Positions 53,127 to 62,016 of a DNA stretch of 64,000 bases are shown piece by piece (position 1 is the stretch's first letter; each line of letters opens with the position of its first letter). The translations under genes were made by a program, and so were the position numbers. The DNA is from an uncultured Alistipes sp. (GTDB lineage: Bacteria; Bacteroidota; Bacteroidia; Bacteroidales; Rikenellaceae). The notes beneath the pieces are model-generated. The model did not search any database. It was not told the origin of the DNA and saw only the letters and a list, made by a program, of their open reading frames with translations. Where the stretch lies: assembly GCA_900553175.1 (NCBI GenBank), contig USCH01000004.1:11016-75015 (forward strand). The letters run 5' to 3'.

Positions 53127-53839
53127 TGAAGAGAACAGCCCTTTTGTCGGCACTCCTCCTGCTGGCGGCCGTCTCCTGCTCGAAAAAGTCGGGCGGCGGC
53201 GTGAAGCTCCGCACCGACACCGATTCGGTGGCCTACGTGATCGGGCTGAACATCGCGCGCAACCTCATGCGGATGGATTCGACGATCCAGGTCGACGCCG
53301 TGTGCGAGGGCATTCGCGATGCGTTCCGCCGCACGCCGAGATTCGCCGACGCCGATGCCGAAACGTTCTACCTGCGCTACATGAACTACACGCTGCCCGA
53401 AAAGGCGCGCGCCTACGAGGAGCGGTTCCTCGCCGACATCGCCCAGTCCAACCGCTCCTATGCCCGCACTTCGTCGGGCGTCACCTACACGGTCTCCGAG
53501 GTGGGCGATCAGGAGCGGATTCCGGTCTCCGACCGCGATACGGTGCAGATCCGCTACGTCGTCCGCACGGCCGACGGCGAGGAGCGCTTCTCCTCCTACG
53601 AGCGGGGCGATACGCTCCGCACGGCGCTGGGCGATCTGCCCAAGGGGGTGAAGGAGAGCCTGAAGCTCGTGGGGCGCGGCGGCCGGATCAATGCATGGCT
53701 GCCTGCGGCCACCGCCTATGGAGCCGAGGGCAACGGCGAGATGGGCATCGCCCCCAACTCCACGCTCAACTACGAAATCGAGCTGGTCGGCCTGGAGAAG
53801 TTCTCCGACCGGGTGCGGCGGAACGCTCCGCGTCGCTGA
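53123..53839 (+). CDS. FKBP-type peptidyl-prolyl isomerase lipoprotein
   Basis: A 238-residue lipoprotein (lipobox AAVSC, Cys19) with an FKBP N-terminal helical part (DSVAYVIGLNIARNL) and a C-terminal FKBP domain (DTVQIRYVVRTADGEERF; ATAYGAEGNGEMGIAPNSTLNYEIELVGL). The domain lacks the usual LIPG-like GMQLM motif in full, having GVKESLKLVGRGGRINAWLP. It probably assists folding in the periplasm. It overlaps nhaA by 4 bases (53123) and lies 125 bases before a second FKBP gene. Confidence 0.85.
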   Translation: MMKRTALLSALLLLAAVSCSKKSGGGVKLRTDTDSVAYVIGLNIARNLMRMDSTIQVDAVCEGIRDAFRRTPRFADADAETFYLRYMNYTLPEKARAYEERFLADIAQSNRSYARTSSGVTYTVSEVGDQERIPVSDRDTVQIRYVVRTADGEERFSSYERGDTLRTALGDLPKGVKESLKLVGRGGRINAWLPAATAYGAEGNGEMGIAPNSTLNYEIELVGLEKFSDRVRRNAPRR

Positions 53840-53918
53840 TCCGGCCCGGATTTGCGCAAGCCGAAGAACGTGTGCGCATTATTTCCTGCGAAGCGCGCTC
53901 TTTTTGACGTTTATTTGT

Positions 53919-53926
53919 TAACTTTG
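53919..53926 (+). promoter_or_regulatory. Promoter -7 box of the second FKBP gene
   Basis: TAACTTTG, 38 bases before the ATG at 53965. Confidence 0.7.
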
Positions 53927-53964
53927 CCCCGATCGAATGCAAAGCATTTAAAAACTTCATAGAG

Positions 53965-55068
53965 ATGAAAAAGATTCTTTTTGCTGCGGCACTTGCCGGT
54001 GCTGCGATTCTGAGCTCCTGCTGCGGGGGCTCGAAGAGCCAGGTTTGTATGGGCAGCCTGTCGGAGTTCGACTCGCTGTCGTATGCGCTGGGTGCCAACA
54101 TCGCCTACGGCATGAACTACCAGATGGGCGACATTCCGTTCGACTACAAGGCCGTCGAGCGCGAGATGAAGAAGGCGGCGCTGAAGAGCGACAACGAGTC
54201 GCACGACCAGGCCATCGAGCGGCTGCGCGACTACTTCATGAACAAGCGCGGCGTGCGTGCCCGCGAAATCGCGCTGAAGCGCGCCGAGGCCGACAGCATC
54301 CGTCTGGCCGGCGGCGATTCGACCGTCGTGGAGTATCCCGCGGCCGATCCCGACATGTTCGAGACCGAGGAGGAGCGCACCGAGCTGTCCGAAGCTCTGG
54401 GCAACGATTTCGGCTACAACATCCGCGAGAGCGGCATGCCCCTGCAGGTGGCCTGGATCGCCGAAGCCATGCAGAACGTGCGCGACAACAACTCCAAGAT
54501 GGACGAGGATGCCGTGAACCAGTACCTGCAATATTACTTCATGGTGAAGCGTCCGGCCGAGAACGCCGAGGCGTCGAAAGCCTGGCTGGAGAAGATCGAG
54601 AAGAAATCGGGCGTGCAGAAGACCGAATCGGGTCTGCTCTACAAGGTCGTCGAGGCCGGCGATCCGGAGGTGAAAGCCACGGACGTGCGCGACAAGGTGA
54701 AGGTGCACTATACGGGCCGCACGCGCGAAGGCAAGGTCTTCGATACGTCGCTTTTCAAAAACCGTCCGAAGGAGCAGCAGGAGATGATCAAGAAGCAGCG
54801 TCCCGACGATTTCGACAAGGACGAACCGGTGGAATTCCCGCTCAACCGCGTCATCAAGGGTTGGACCGAGGGCATGCAGCTGGTAGGCAAGGGCGGTAAG
54901 ATCGTGCTCTGGATTCCGGCCGAGCTGGCCTACGGGCCGCGTGGCGCAGGTCGCGACATCGGCCCCAACGAGGCTTTGGAGTTCGAGGTCGAGCTGATCG
55001 ACGTGGAGCCTTACGAGGCTCCGGCGCCTGCCGAACCCGCCGAGGAGGCGGAGGCTGCCGAGGAGTAG
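53965..55068 (+). CDS. FKBP-type peptidyl-prolyl isomerase lipoprotein (Mip/FkpA-like)
   Basis: A 367-residue lipoprotein (lipobox AILSSC near residue 19). It has a long helical N-terminal region with DSLSYALGANIAYGM and several charged helices, an FKBP domain (KVKVHYTGRTREGKVFDTS; EFPLNRVIKGWTEGMQLVGKGGKI; YGPRGAGRDIGPNEALEFEVEL) and an acidic Ala/Glu-rich tail. The FKBP core is more complete than in the neighbour at 53123. The two probably arose by duplication and act as periplasmic or outer-membrane chaperones. Confidence 0.9.
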   Translation: MKKILFAAALAGAAILSSCCGGSKSQVCMGSLSEFDSLSYALGANIAYGMNYQMGDIPFDYKAVEREMKKAALKSDNESHDQAIERLRDYFMNKRGVRAREIALKRAEADSIRLAGGDSTVVEYPAADPDMFETEEERTELSEALGNDFGYNIRESGMPLQVAWIAEAMQNVRDNNSKMDEDAVNQYLQYYFMVKRPAENAEASKAWLEKIEKKSGVQKTESGLLYKVVEAGDPEVKATDVRDKVKVHYTGRTREGKVFDTSLFKNRPKEQQEMIKKQRPDDFDKDEPVEFPLNRVIKGWTEGMQLVGKGGKIVLWIPAELAYGPRGAGRDIGPNEALEFEVELIDVEPYEAPAPAEPAEEAEAAEE

Positions 55069-55116
55069 CTGCGGCCGGCAGGCGGAAGGTGCTTCGATGA
55101 GCTTTCCGTACCGAGA

Positions 55117-55159
55117 AATCGCCCCCGACGGATTTAGGTCCGCCGGGGGCGGATTTTTT
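55117..55159 (+). terminator. Intrinsic terminator after the FKBP genes
   Basis: CGCCCCCGACGGA pairs with TCCGCCGGGGGCG around a short loop and is followed by a T run (GATTTTTT). Confidence 0.85.
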
Positions 55160-55400
55160 CGGATGCCGGGAAGGGCTGCATGCGTATCTCCCGGCGGAAA
55201 ACCGCTGCCGGGTTCTCTTATGCCGGGCAGCCGGGTGCAGATGCTGTGCCGGGGCCGGGTTGCGTGCCGTACCGGGGCGCTGCAATCGTGGAGGCTTCGG
55301 ATCGTGCCGGGGCGCTGCGCGAAAAGCCGGCCGGGGCTGCCGAACCCCGAATCCGTCGGGTTTCTTTCCGGCGGCCGTCACGCTTTCGGAACCGGGGCCG
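55160..55400. other. GC-rich noncoding stretch
   Basis: About 240 bases with repeated GCCGGG-like words and no convincing gene or promoter. It separates the FKBP terminator from the convergent AraC-type gene. Confidence 0.4.
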
Positions 55401-56312
55401 CTACTTGTTGCGCATCGAGGCGATCAGCTGGGCGGGAGTGGCCTCCAGATAGTTTTTGCAGAAACGGCTGAACTGCGTGTAGTGGCGGAAGCCGTATTTT
55501 ACCATGAGGGCTTTGGTGTTGTCCGCGCCGTCGCGGATGTCGGCCTGAATCCGGAGCGCCTTCTGCCGCATCATCCAATGGTAGACGCTGTCGTGGAAAT
55601 GTTCCGCGAAGCGGCGCTTGAAGACCGAGAGGCTCATGCCGGCCAGCGAAGCCAGTTCGCTCACGCCCCGGACCCGGTCGTAGTTGTTGCATACGAAAAC
55701 CCGGAAATTGTCCTGCGACCGGATGGCCGACTGAAAGAAGTAGGCGTGTTCCGACGGCGAATGGAGCACTTTGAGCATCATGAACAATTCGGCCGCTTTC
55801 ATTTTGTGGTAGCGTGCGCAGCCGCTCAGCTCGCGAATCGAAAAGAGGCTGGCCAAAACCGGTTCCATCTCCCGTCGGATCGGGAGTGTCGGAATCGCAT
55901 CGGACGGCGTGGCCGCTGCCTGGCCGGAAGACAGGGTGTCGGGAAGATTCTCTTCGCAGAATTCGATGCGGTGATCCAGGGCGAGTACGACCGCGCGAAG
56001 GTCGGTGCGGGCCGTGGCGGCGAAGCTTTCGCCGCGTCCCAGACAGGCGTAATGCATCGGAGCGAGCCGCTTGGATTTCGCCTCGTGGGAGAGTTCTGCC
56101 GTGCCTTCGAGCACGAAGATCAGACGTATCTTGCGGTCGGCCGCAAAGATCATGGATTGATTCGCCCGAAGGTTCAGCGGCGTGAAGCGGCAGTAGGCCG
56201 CGTCGCCGATACGCCGGATGGGTGCCGGGAACGTGGGGCAGTTGCTGCAATCGGAAGCGCACTGTTCCGACGGCGCAGGGTCGTTGAAATGCAGTCGTGG
56301 TGGGACATCCAT
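55401..56312 (-). CDS. AraC-family transcriptional regulator with N-terminal Cys cluster
   Basis: A 303-residue regulator. The C-terminal 100 residues are an AraC/XylS double helix-turn-helix with GVSELASLAGMSLSVFKRRFAEHF and KALMVKYGFRHYTQFSRFCKNYL. The N-terminal part is a cupin-like sensor domain (RLIFVLEGTAELSH). Near its start is CxxxCxxC (Cys18, Cys22, Cys25), which could bind metal or sense redox. The effector and targets are unknown. There is no clear -7 box upstream, and it is followed by the noncoding stretch at 55160. Confidence 0.82.
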   Translation of the reverse strand: MDVPPRLHFNDPAPSEQCASDCSNCPTFPAPIRRIGDAAYCRFTPLNLRANQSMIFAADRKIRLIFVLEGTAELSHEAKSKRLAPMHYACLGRGESFAATARTDLRAVVLALDHRIEFCEENLPDTLSSGQAAATPSDAIPTLPIRREMEPVLASLFSIRELSGCARYHKMKAAELFMMLKVLHSPSEHAYFFQSAIRSQDNFRVFVCNNYDRVRGVSELASLAGMSLSVFKRRFAEHFHDSVYHWMMRQKALRIQADIRDGADNTKALMVKYGFRHYTQFSRFCKNYLEATPAQLIASMRNK

Positions 56313-56413
56313 GTCGGTTAACGTTCCTGTTGGGGGCGAAAGAGAGCTGTCCGGCCGGCGGATGCATCAGACGCCGCAACGGCCGGAGGCGCGGACTGCC
56401 GTTTCGCGGAGAA

Positions 56414-57271
56414 TCACTTGTAGCTGATGATGAGTATTTTCGACGATTCCCAGAACCGCGAAGGATCGGTGATGAGCAGCTTTTCGACGCTCTTGTCGGC
56501 TCCGACGACCAGCTCGTAGGAGTTTTCGGGGTGCGAGGTGACCACTTTCGCCCGTTTGCGGCCGATGGGAATCTCCGACAGCAGGCGGGAGTCGCTCTGC
56601 GTGAAGCTTTCGATGGCGCCGCCCTGACCCACGGTGAGCGTGCGTCCGATGAATCCCTCCTTGCCGATGATCTGCGCATCGCGCAGCTCCTTCTCTCCGC
56701 CGACGATGTAGTAGACCGTGTGGAGCCGGTTCGTCAGTTCCAGATTTTCGTCGTTGAGCGTTTCGATGCGGGCTTCGGTGCGGGCGACCTGTTCGGTGAG
56801 CTCCTCGACCCGGGCGTCCGACCGCTCCAGACGGCTCTGCAACCGCTCCACCTCGGCCTGCTTCTCGGCCAGCTGGCTTTTCAGGTTGCCGATCATCTTT
56901 TCCAGACCTTCGATTCTCAGGTCGGCCTTGCGGAGCTGGCGGGCGATGCGCTGCATCGACTCGATCTTCGATTCGTTCTCCTGCAGCAGCCGGTCGATGG
57001 CGGCGATGTCGCTGCCGATCTGCTCGACCGTCCGGCGGCCTCCTTCGGGCGTATCGTCGGCGACGAGAAGATTTTCGCGGTTCCGGATCCGGGCCAGATT
57101 GTCGGCGATGGCATTCATGTCGTCGAAGACGACGCGGATGAGCGAATCCTTGCGGTCGACGACCGTGGTCAGCGAGTCGCGCTGGCCGGCCAGATCGATC
57201 ACGACCTGTTTGCGGATGCACGACGGGAAAAGCCCCAGAGCGAGAAGTGCGACGGCGAGATAACGTTTCAT
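56414..57271 (-). CDS. Coiled-coil lipoprotein
   Basis: A 285-residue lipoprotein (lipobox LFPSC, Cys18). It has a long coiled coil (about residues 75-190, e.g. KSQLAEKQAEVERLQSRLERS) and a C-terminal beta-rich domain (GREGFIGRT-like segment GKEGFIGRTLTVG; SYELVVGADKSVEKLLI). I do not recognise a function. The layout suggests a periplasmic structural or tethering protein. It lies between the AraC gene and rpmE2 on the same strand, with its own promoter. Confidence 0.7.
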   Translation of the reverse strand: MKRYLAVALLALGLFPSCIRKQVVIDLAGQRDSLTTVVDRKDSLIRVVFDDMNAIADNLARIRNRENLLVADDTPEGGRRTVEQIGSDIAAIDRLLQENESKIESMQRIARQLRKADLRIEGLEKMIGNLKSQLAEKQAEVERLQSRLERSDARVEELTEQVARTEARIETLNDENLELTNRLHTVYYIVGGEKELRDAQIIGKEGFIGRTLTVGQGGAIESFTQSDSRLLSEIPIGRKRAKVVTSHPENSYELVVGADKSVEKLLITDPSRFWESSKILIISYK

Positions 57272-57298
57272 GGTTCACGGGTTTACTCGATACACGGG

Positions 57299-57306
57299 CA
57301 AAGATA
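57299..57306 (-). promoter_or_regulatory. Promoter -7 box of the coiled-coil lipoprotein gene
   Basis: The minus strand reads TATCTTTG, 27 bases before the ATG. Confidence 0.65.
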
Positions 57307-57446
57307 CGGATTATTGCCGCATGTTGTTCGGGATTTCGCTCCCGGGAGAGAAATTTTCGTGCCTCGCACCCGGTGCGGGGCGTGCGGGGAGCGGATGCGC
57401 GGCCGGGAATTCCGGTGCGGGGCCGTCCGGCTTCTGCACGGCCCAT

Positions 57447-57481
57447 GAAAAACGACGGGCCGCACATCCGTGCGGCCCGTC
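57447..57481 (-). terminator. Intrinsic terminator after rpmE2
   Basis: GACGGGCCGCAC and GTGCGGCCCGTC flank four bases; on the minus strand a T run follows. Confidence 0.85.
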
Positions 57482-57499
57482 GTTCTTAAAACGCGGCAA

Positions 57500-57766
57500 C
57501 TATTTCGCGTTCTTCTTATCGTAGCGTTTTGCGTAGCGGCTCATAAACTTATCGACGCGGCCGGCGGTGTCAACCAACTTCATCTTGCCCGTGTAGAACG
57601 GGTGCGAGGTGTTGGAGATTTCCATCTTGTACACGGGATAGGTTTCGCCGTTCACTTCGATGGTCTCTTTTGTCGAAACGGCGGACCGACACAAAAACAC
57701 GTGGTCGTTGGACATGTCCTTGAACGCCACTAAACGATAATTCTCCGGATGAATACCCTTTTTCAT
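57500..57766 (-). CDS. rpmE2: 50S ribosomal protein L31, type B
   Basis: An 88-residue L31 beginning MKKGIHPENYRLVAFKDMSN, with NTSHPFYTGKMKLVDTAGRVDKF. It lacks the CxxC zinc pair of the C+ form, so it is the zinc-independent type B. The start at 57766 matches the family; a longer frame into the promoter region is rejected. Confidence 0.95.
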   Translation of the reverse strand: MKKGIHPENYRLVAFKDMSNDHVFLCRSAVSTKETIEVNGETYPVYKMEISNTSHPFYTGKMKLVDTAGRVDKFMSRYAKRYDKKNAK

Positions 57767-57801
57767 TGGTCGTTTTGTTTTTGATGAATGCTTAAGCGCG
57801 A

Positions 57802-57809
57802 CAAAGGTA
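57802..57809 (-). promoter_or_regulatory. rpmE2 promoter -7 box
   Basis: The minus strand reads TACCTTTG, 35 bases before the ATG. Confidence 0.7.
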
Positions 57810-57910
57810 ATAAAATAAAGCGTGAAAACGAAAGATCGCGGATATTTTTTTATTCGGACCCGGAATCGCTGCGGTCCGCGCCCCGATTTCCGATTCTTCG
57901 CGGAGGCATA

Positions 57911-57942
57911 TTTGCGCAAACCGGATTGTTTTCGTATCTTTG
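57911..57942 (+). promoter_or_regulatory. Promoter of the CAT-anticodon tRNA
   Basis: TTTG (57911-57914), a 20-base spacer and TATCTTTG (57935-57942): a full consensus promoter 29 bases before the tRNA. Confidence 0.8.
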
Positions 57943-57971
57943 GCACCGCATTCGACGGTGTACGTCGTGCG

Positions 57972-58045
57972 GGGCCCATAGCTCAGTCGGTCAGAGCAGC
58001 GGACTCATAATCCGAAGGTCGTGGGATCATGCCCCTCTGGGCCCA
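57972..58045 (+). tRNA. tRNA with CAT anticodon (Met, or Ile2 if lysidine-modified)
   Basis: The acceptor stem GGGCCCA pairs with TGGGCCC. The anticodon loop is CTCATAA with CAT at 58006-58008. The 3' CCA is not encoded. The T arm is unusual: stem GTGGG/CCCTC with one T-T mismatch and loop ATCATGC instead of the normal TTCRANY. Methionine versus isoleucine identity cannot be settled by eye. Confidence 0.85.
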
Positions 58046-58047
58046 CG

Positions 58048-58083
58048 AAAAAGCGGTTGCAGAATCTGCAACCGCTTTTTTGC
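58048..58083 (+). terminator. Intrinsic terminator after the tRNA
   Basis: AAAAGCGGTTGCAG and CTGCAACCGCTTTT flank AAT, with a trailing T run. Confidence 0.9.
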
Positions 58084-58107
58084 GTGGGGTGTCCCCGGAG
58101 CGGAGGA

Positions 58108-61100
58108 TTAGCGATAGACGATCTCCGTCTGTGCGGGGATGTAGGTCGTGCTGCGGTCGTAGGTGATGTAGCGGATCCGCTGCGAGGCGTCCATAAAGAG
58201 GGTGGATAACGTGGCCATGTTGCTGCAATTGAGCGAGGTCAGGTTCGGATTCCCGCTGACATCCAGAGTCGTGAGCACATTTCCCGAGCAGGACAATGTT
58301 TTCAGTTCGGTACATCGGGTGACATCGAGAGACTGGATTTTGCAGGACCTGCATGATACCGATTCGAGTTCGGGGTTGGCGGAAAGATCGAGCGATGTAA
58401 GCATCGAAGATTCGCAGGACAGCGATTTGAGCTTCGGATTGCCGCTCAGGTCGATGGTTGTCATGGCTCCCTTCGAGAAGGTCAGCGATTTCAGGGCAGG
58501 ACACTCCGTGACATCGATTTTTTTGAATGTGGCACCATAGGATTCGTTATTCACATAAATACTTGTTATCCGCGATCCGACGATTTTCATTTCGTCATAA
58601 ACATACAGGAAAGGTTCTCGTGCATTCACACTATAATTATTGAATGAGGTGATATACGGATTGTCGCCCATATTCAGATAACGCAATTTCGGCATATGTT
58701 TTATAACCAGACTATTCAGCGATTTGTACGCAGAAAGATCGAGCGATTCGATTGCCGTATATGCCACACTGAGGCTCCGTAGTTTCGGATTGGCGGTGAT
58801 GTCCAGGTCTTTCAGCGACGAGCACGAAGCTCCCGAGAATTGTTCCAGATCGGGATTGTTGCGCAGGTCCAAAGCGGTGATGTTCGAGCAACTTTCGACC
58901 CACAGCGTTTTCAACCGAGGCAGCATCGAAACATCCAATCGGTCGATACCGATTCTTGAGACCTTCAGCGTTTCGAGGTCGGTGCATCCGGCAAGATCAA
59001 GACCGACAAGATTGGGGATAAAACTATTTGATCCGTAGGTCGAAACAGACAATGTTTTAAGGCCCGATGCGGATACTCGGAGCGACGATGCGACGGTGTA
59101 ATCGGAAAGCGCAACGCCGAATGTCTCGAAATTGGTTCCGAGTTCGATCGAGGTATACGGGTTAGCGTGGATGTCTATGGTCTTGAGCAGCGGGTTGGCG
59201 CTCAGATTGAGGCTCCGGATGCTGTTGTTGATGCATCGCAATTCTTTCAATTGTCTGTTGCGGGAGATGTCGAGCGATTGCAATTTGTTTGAGGATACAT
59301 TCAATGCGGTCAGTTCGGGACATCCGGAAAGGTCGAGGGCCGAAAGATTCTGGGTGGGGCAGACGAGCGTCCGCAGCTTGGCGCAGCTTCTGACATTCAG
59401 CGATTGAAGCCGTCGGTTGTCGCCGGAACAATCGAGCGCCGTCAGTTCCGTATTGTGCGACAGGTCGAGCACGGTAATATAGGAGCTCTGGCAAACCAAC
59501 CGGGTGAGGGCCCGGTTCTCCGACAGATCGAGACTCGTCAGTCCGGTGCGGGAGCAGTTCAGCTCTTCGAGCGCCTTGTTGGCCTTGAGATCGAGCGCCG
59601 TGATTTTCGAACATTTCGAACAGTTCAGCACCTCCAATGCCGTAAGCTGCGATAGGTCGAGTTGCGTCAAGGCGGAGTTGTCCGAAATGTCGAGCACAGT
59701 CAGGTTCTTGAACCACTCCAGACCGGTCGGGTCGGAGATGGACTTGTTGGAGATGTTGAGCGACACGAGCTCCAGAGCCTCGCCTTTCGATATTTTACCG
59801 TCGCTGTCGAGGTCGTAGTTGGCCACCAGATACTCTTCGAGGCGCGGGTCGTTGAACCGGATCGTCTCCGACAGCGCGGTCGGGTCGCCCGCCTGCGTGA
59901 TGCAGAGCGTCAGGACGAGCGTTTCGTCGGCGCGGTCGAAGAGGTGGACGAAGCCCCGGCGCATGGCGCCCCCGTTGGCGTCGGCCGTGAAGAGCAGCGT
60001 CTCTTCGCGCAGGGCGGCGCGGACGGCCGGTGCGAGGTGCAGCCACGAAGCTGCGTCCTGCGCGATTTCGGCCCGATAGGTGAGGTTGGTTTGCAGGGGA
60101 ACCTCCACACGGCCGCCTGCGGCGCCGACTTCGAAAGGCTCGGCCGTCGTTACGATCATCACTTTGCCGCCGACATCCGAGGAACCGTCGTAGAGGAAGT
60201 TCAGCGATTTCATCACGGTTTTCCCGCGGCCGTCCGTCGCCAGCACGATGACGGAGCTGCGTTCGACGATCGCCAGAGGCAGGGTCACGACGATCGTTCC
60301 CGATGCGCGGTCCGTGCGCTCGACCGAGGCTTTGGGCCCGTCCTGTGCGAGCACCTCGACTTCGGTCGCCTCGCCGGCGCCCTCGATCGTGTAGGCGATC
60401 CGGTAGGTGCTGCCCGGCGTGCAGCGGATCGCATCGGTGCCGGTCAGAACGAGGGCGAACGGATGCTCCCGGGGAATTGAAAAGGCGGTGCCGTCGGCGA
60501 GCGTGAAGGTCACCTCCTTCTCTCCGCACGTCACCGACGAGAACATCGAATCGCCGTCCTTTCCGTCGGCGCCCGGCGCTCCGTCCTGCCCGTTCGCTCC
60601 GGTGGCCTGCCCGATGTCCGTCCATGTGCCGCCTTCGTCGAGCGACAGCAGCCAGCGGCCGTTCTCGATTTTCAGCCGGGGCGTGATCCCGTCCTTGCCG
60701 TCGGCTCCGGGACGCCCCTCCTGCCCGTCGTTGCCCGGCTGCCCGTCGGTTCCCGGCTCTCCGTCGCTGCCCGGACGGCCATCCTCGCCGTCTGCGCCGT
60801 CCTTGCCGTTGGCGCGCACCTTGTTCCCCTGCGCATCTTTCAGCCACTCTCCGTCGAGGGTCCAGTACCAGTTGCCGTCGCTGTGCTGACGGATGCCGAC
60901 CGCAGGCGTGCGGCCGTCCGTGCCGGCTGCGCCATCCTTGCCGTCCTGCCCGTTCTCGCCGTTCTTGCCGTCGGCGCCGTGGTAGATGACGATGTCCGGA
61001 TGATGGACGAACGAAATGGTGTAGCCGATCGTCCGTCCGTTTTCCGTCAGCGGCGCGACGGATGTGATGCTGTCGTTCGACTGCAAGGTCTCCACCAGTT

Positions 61101-62016
61101 TTTGGAGCGACCCGATGTTGGTGTTCATGCGGTCGCAAAGCGTGCGCAGGGCTTCGAAGGCGCTCCACGTCGGCAGCCGGAACTGCGTTCCGTCGGAGAG
61201 CGTGAAGATCACGCAGTCGGCGTTGGACGTGTAGTCGATGTCGCGGAACATCGAATCGCCCCCGATCCCGTTTTCTCCGTCCTTGCCGTCCTGTCCGTCC
61301 TTGCCGTCGGCTCCCGTGGCTTTGCCCAGCTGCGTCCACGTCCGGCCGTTGTCGTAGGAGATGTGCCAGTAGTCGTTTTCGATCTTCAGCTGCGGCGTGA
61401 TCCCGTCCTTGCCATCCTTGCCATCCTTGCCATCCTTGCCGGGCTTGCCGTCGGCACCGGGCGCACCGTCCTGTCCATTCTTGCCGTCCGCGCCGTCCGC
61501 ACCGGGTTTGCCGTCCGCGCCGGGCGTACCGTCCTGTCCGTCCTTACCGTCGGAGCCGTCCGCTCCGGCATGCCCCACGGCCTGGACCTTGTTGCCGTTC
61601 TGGTCGAGAAGCCACTCTCCGTCGAGGGTCCAGTAGTGAATGCCGTCGCCGGCCTGACGGATGCCGATCTGCGGCGTGCGGCCGTCGGCTCCCGGAGTGC
61701 CGCTGTCCCCCTTGTCGCCCTTGTCTCCGTGGTAGATGGTGATCGGAGCGCTTTTCCGGAACGAAATGGTGTAGCCGATCGTCTCTCCGTTTTTGGTCAC
61801 CGGAGCCACTCCCGTCACGCAGTCGTTCTCCTGCAAGGCGGCGACGATGGTCTGCAAAGACGAGATGTTGGTGTTCATCTGACGGCACAGTTCCTCGAGT
61901 TTCTCCACCCGGATTTCGAGGCTGTCCACGCGACCGGTCAGCGCCGAGTCGTCGTATTCGCTGCAACCGGCCAGCGCGAGGGTTGCGGCTGCGAGCAGAA
62001 AGCATGTTTTTCTCAT
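58108..62016 (-). CDS. Giant surface lipoprotein: DUF4988/collagen-like modules, BACON, EF-hand and leucine-rich repeats
   Basis: A 1302-residue lipoprotein (signal ALAGC, Cys18). Two DUF4988-like modules, each with a short helix (LCRQMNTNISSLQ; LCDRMNTNIGSLQ) and the strand TIGYTISF, alternate with Gly-X-Y collagen-like stretches. A BACON-like domain (about 615-700, SWLHLAP) and a perfect EF-hand loop (DLDSDGKISKGE, about 733) follow. From about 750 to the end there are some 25 leucine-rich repeats of about 21 residues with recurring LDLSxNPxL. It is likely a surface-exposed binding protein. The longer frame to 62055 adds 13 residues before a clear signal peptide and is rejected. Confidence 0.85.
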   Translation of the reverse strand: MRKTCFLLAAATLALAGCSEYDDSALTGRVDSLEIRVEKLEELCRQMNTNISSLQTIVAALQENDCVTGVAPVTKNGETIGYTISFRKSAPITIYHGDKGDKGDSGTPGADGRTPQIGIRQAGDGIHYWTLDGEWLLDQNGNKVQAVGHAGADGSDGKDGQDGTPGADGKPGADGADGKNGQDGAPGADGKPGKDGKDGKDGKDGITPQLKIENDYWHISYDNGRTWTQLGKATGADGKDGQDGKDGENGIGGDSMFRDIDYTSNADCVIFTLSDGTQFRLPTWSAFEALRTLCDRMNTNIGSLQKLVETLQSNDSITSVAPLTENGRTIGYTISFVHHPDIVIYHGADGKNGENGQDGKDGAAGTDGRTPAVGIRQHSDGNWYWTLDGEWLKDAQGNKVRANGKDGADGEDGRPGSDGEPGTDGQPGNDGQEGRPGADGKDGITPRLKIENGRWLLSLDEGGTWTDIGQATGANGQDGAPGADGKDGDSMFSSVTCGEKEVTFTLADGTAFSIPREHPFALVLTGTDAIRCTPGSTYRIAYTIEGAGEATEVEVLAQDGPKASVERTDRASGTIVVTLPLAIVERSSVIVLATDGRGKTVMKSLNFLYDGSSDVGGKVMIVTTAEPFEVGAAGGRVEVPLQTNLTYRAEIAQDAASWLHLAPAVRAALREETLLFTADANGGAMRRGFVHLFDRADETLVLTLCITQAGDPTALSETIRFNDPRLEEYLVANYDLDSDGKISKGEALELVSLNISNKSISDPTGLEWFKNLTVLDISDNSALTQLDLSQLTALEVLNCSKCSKITALDLKANKALEELNCSRTGLTSLDLSENRALTRLVCQSSYITVLDLSHNTELTALDCSGDNRRLQSLNVRSCAKLRTLVCPTQNLSALDLSGCPELTALNVSSNKLQSLDISRNRQLKELRCINNSIRSLNLSANPLLKTIDIHANPYTSIELGTNFETFGVALSDYTVASSLRVSASGLKTLSVSTYGSNSFIPNLVGLDLAGCTDLETLKVSRIGIDRLDVSMLPRLKTLWVESCSNITALDLRNNPDLEQFSGASCSSLKDLDITANPKLRSLSVAYTAIESLDLSAYKSLNSLVIKHMPKLRYLNMGDNPYITSFNNYSVNAREPFLYVYDEMKIVGSRITSIYVNNESYGATFKKIDVTECPALKSLTFSKGAMTTIDLSGNPKLKSLSCESSMLTSLDLSANPELESVSCRSCKIQSLDVTRCTELKTLSCSGNVLTTLDVSGNPNLTSLNCSNMATLSTLFMDASQRIRYITYDRSTTYIPAQTEIVYR
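61401..61440. repeat. 9-base tandem repeat in the collagen-like coding region
   Basis: About four copies of CCTTGCCAT (minus strand: Lys-Asp-Gly codons). Copy change would keep the reading frame and only lengthen the Gly-X-Y stretch. Confidence 0.7.

Noticed and set aside
55097..55471. Plus-strand open frame between the FKBP gene and the AraC gene
   Set aside because: It spans the terminator and antisense part of the AraC gene and shows no domain.
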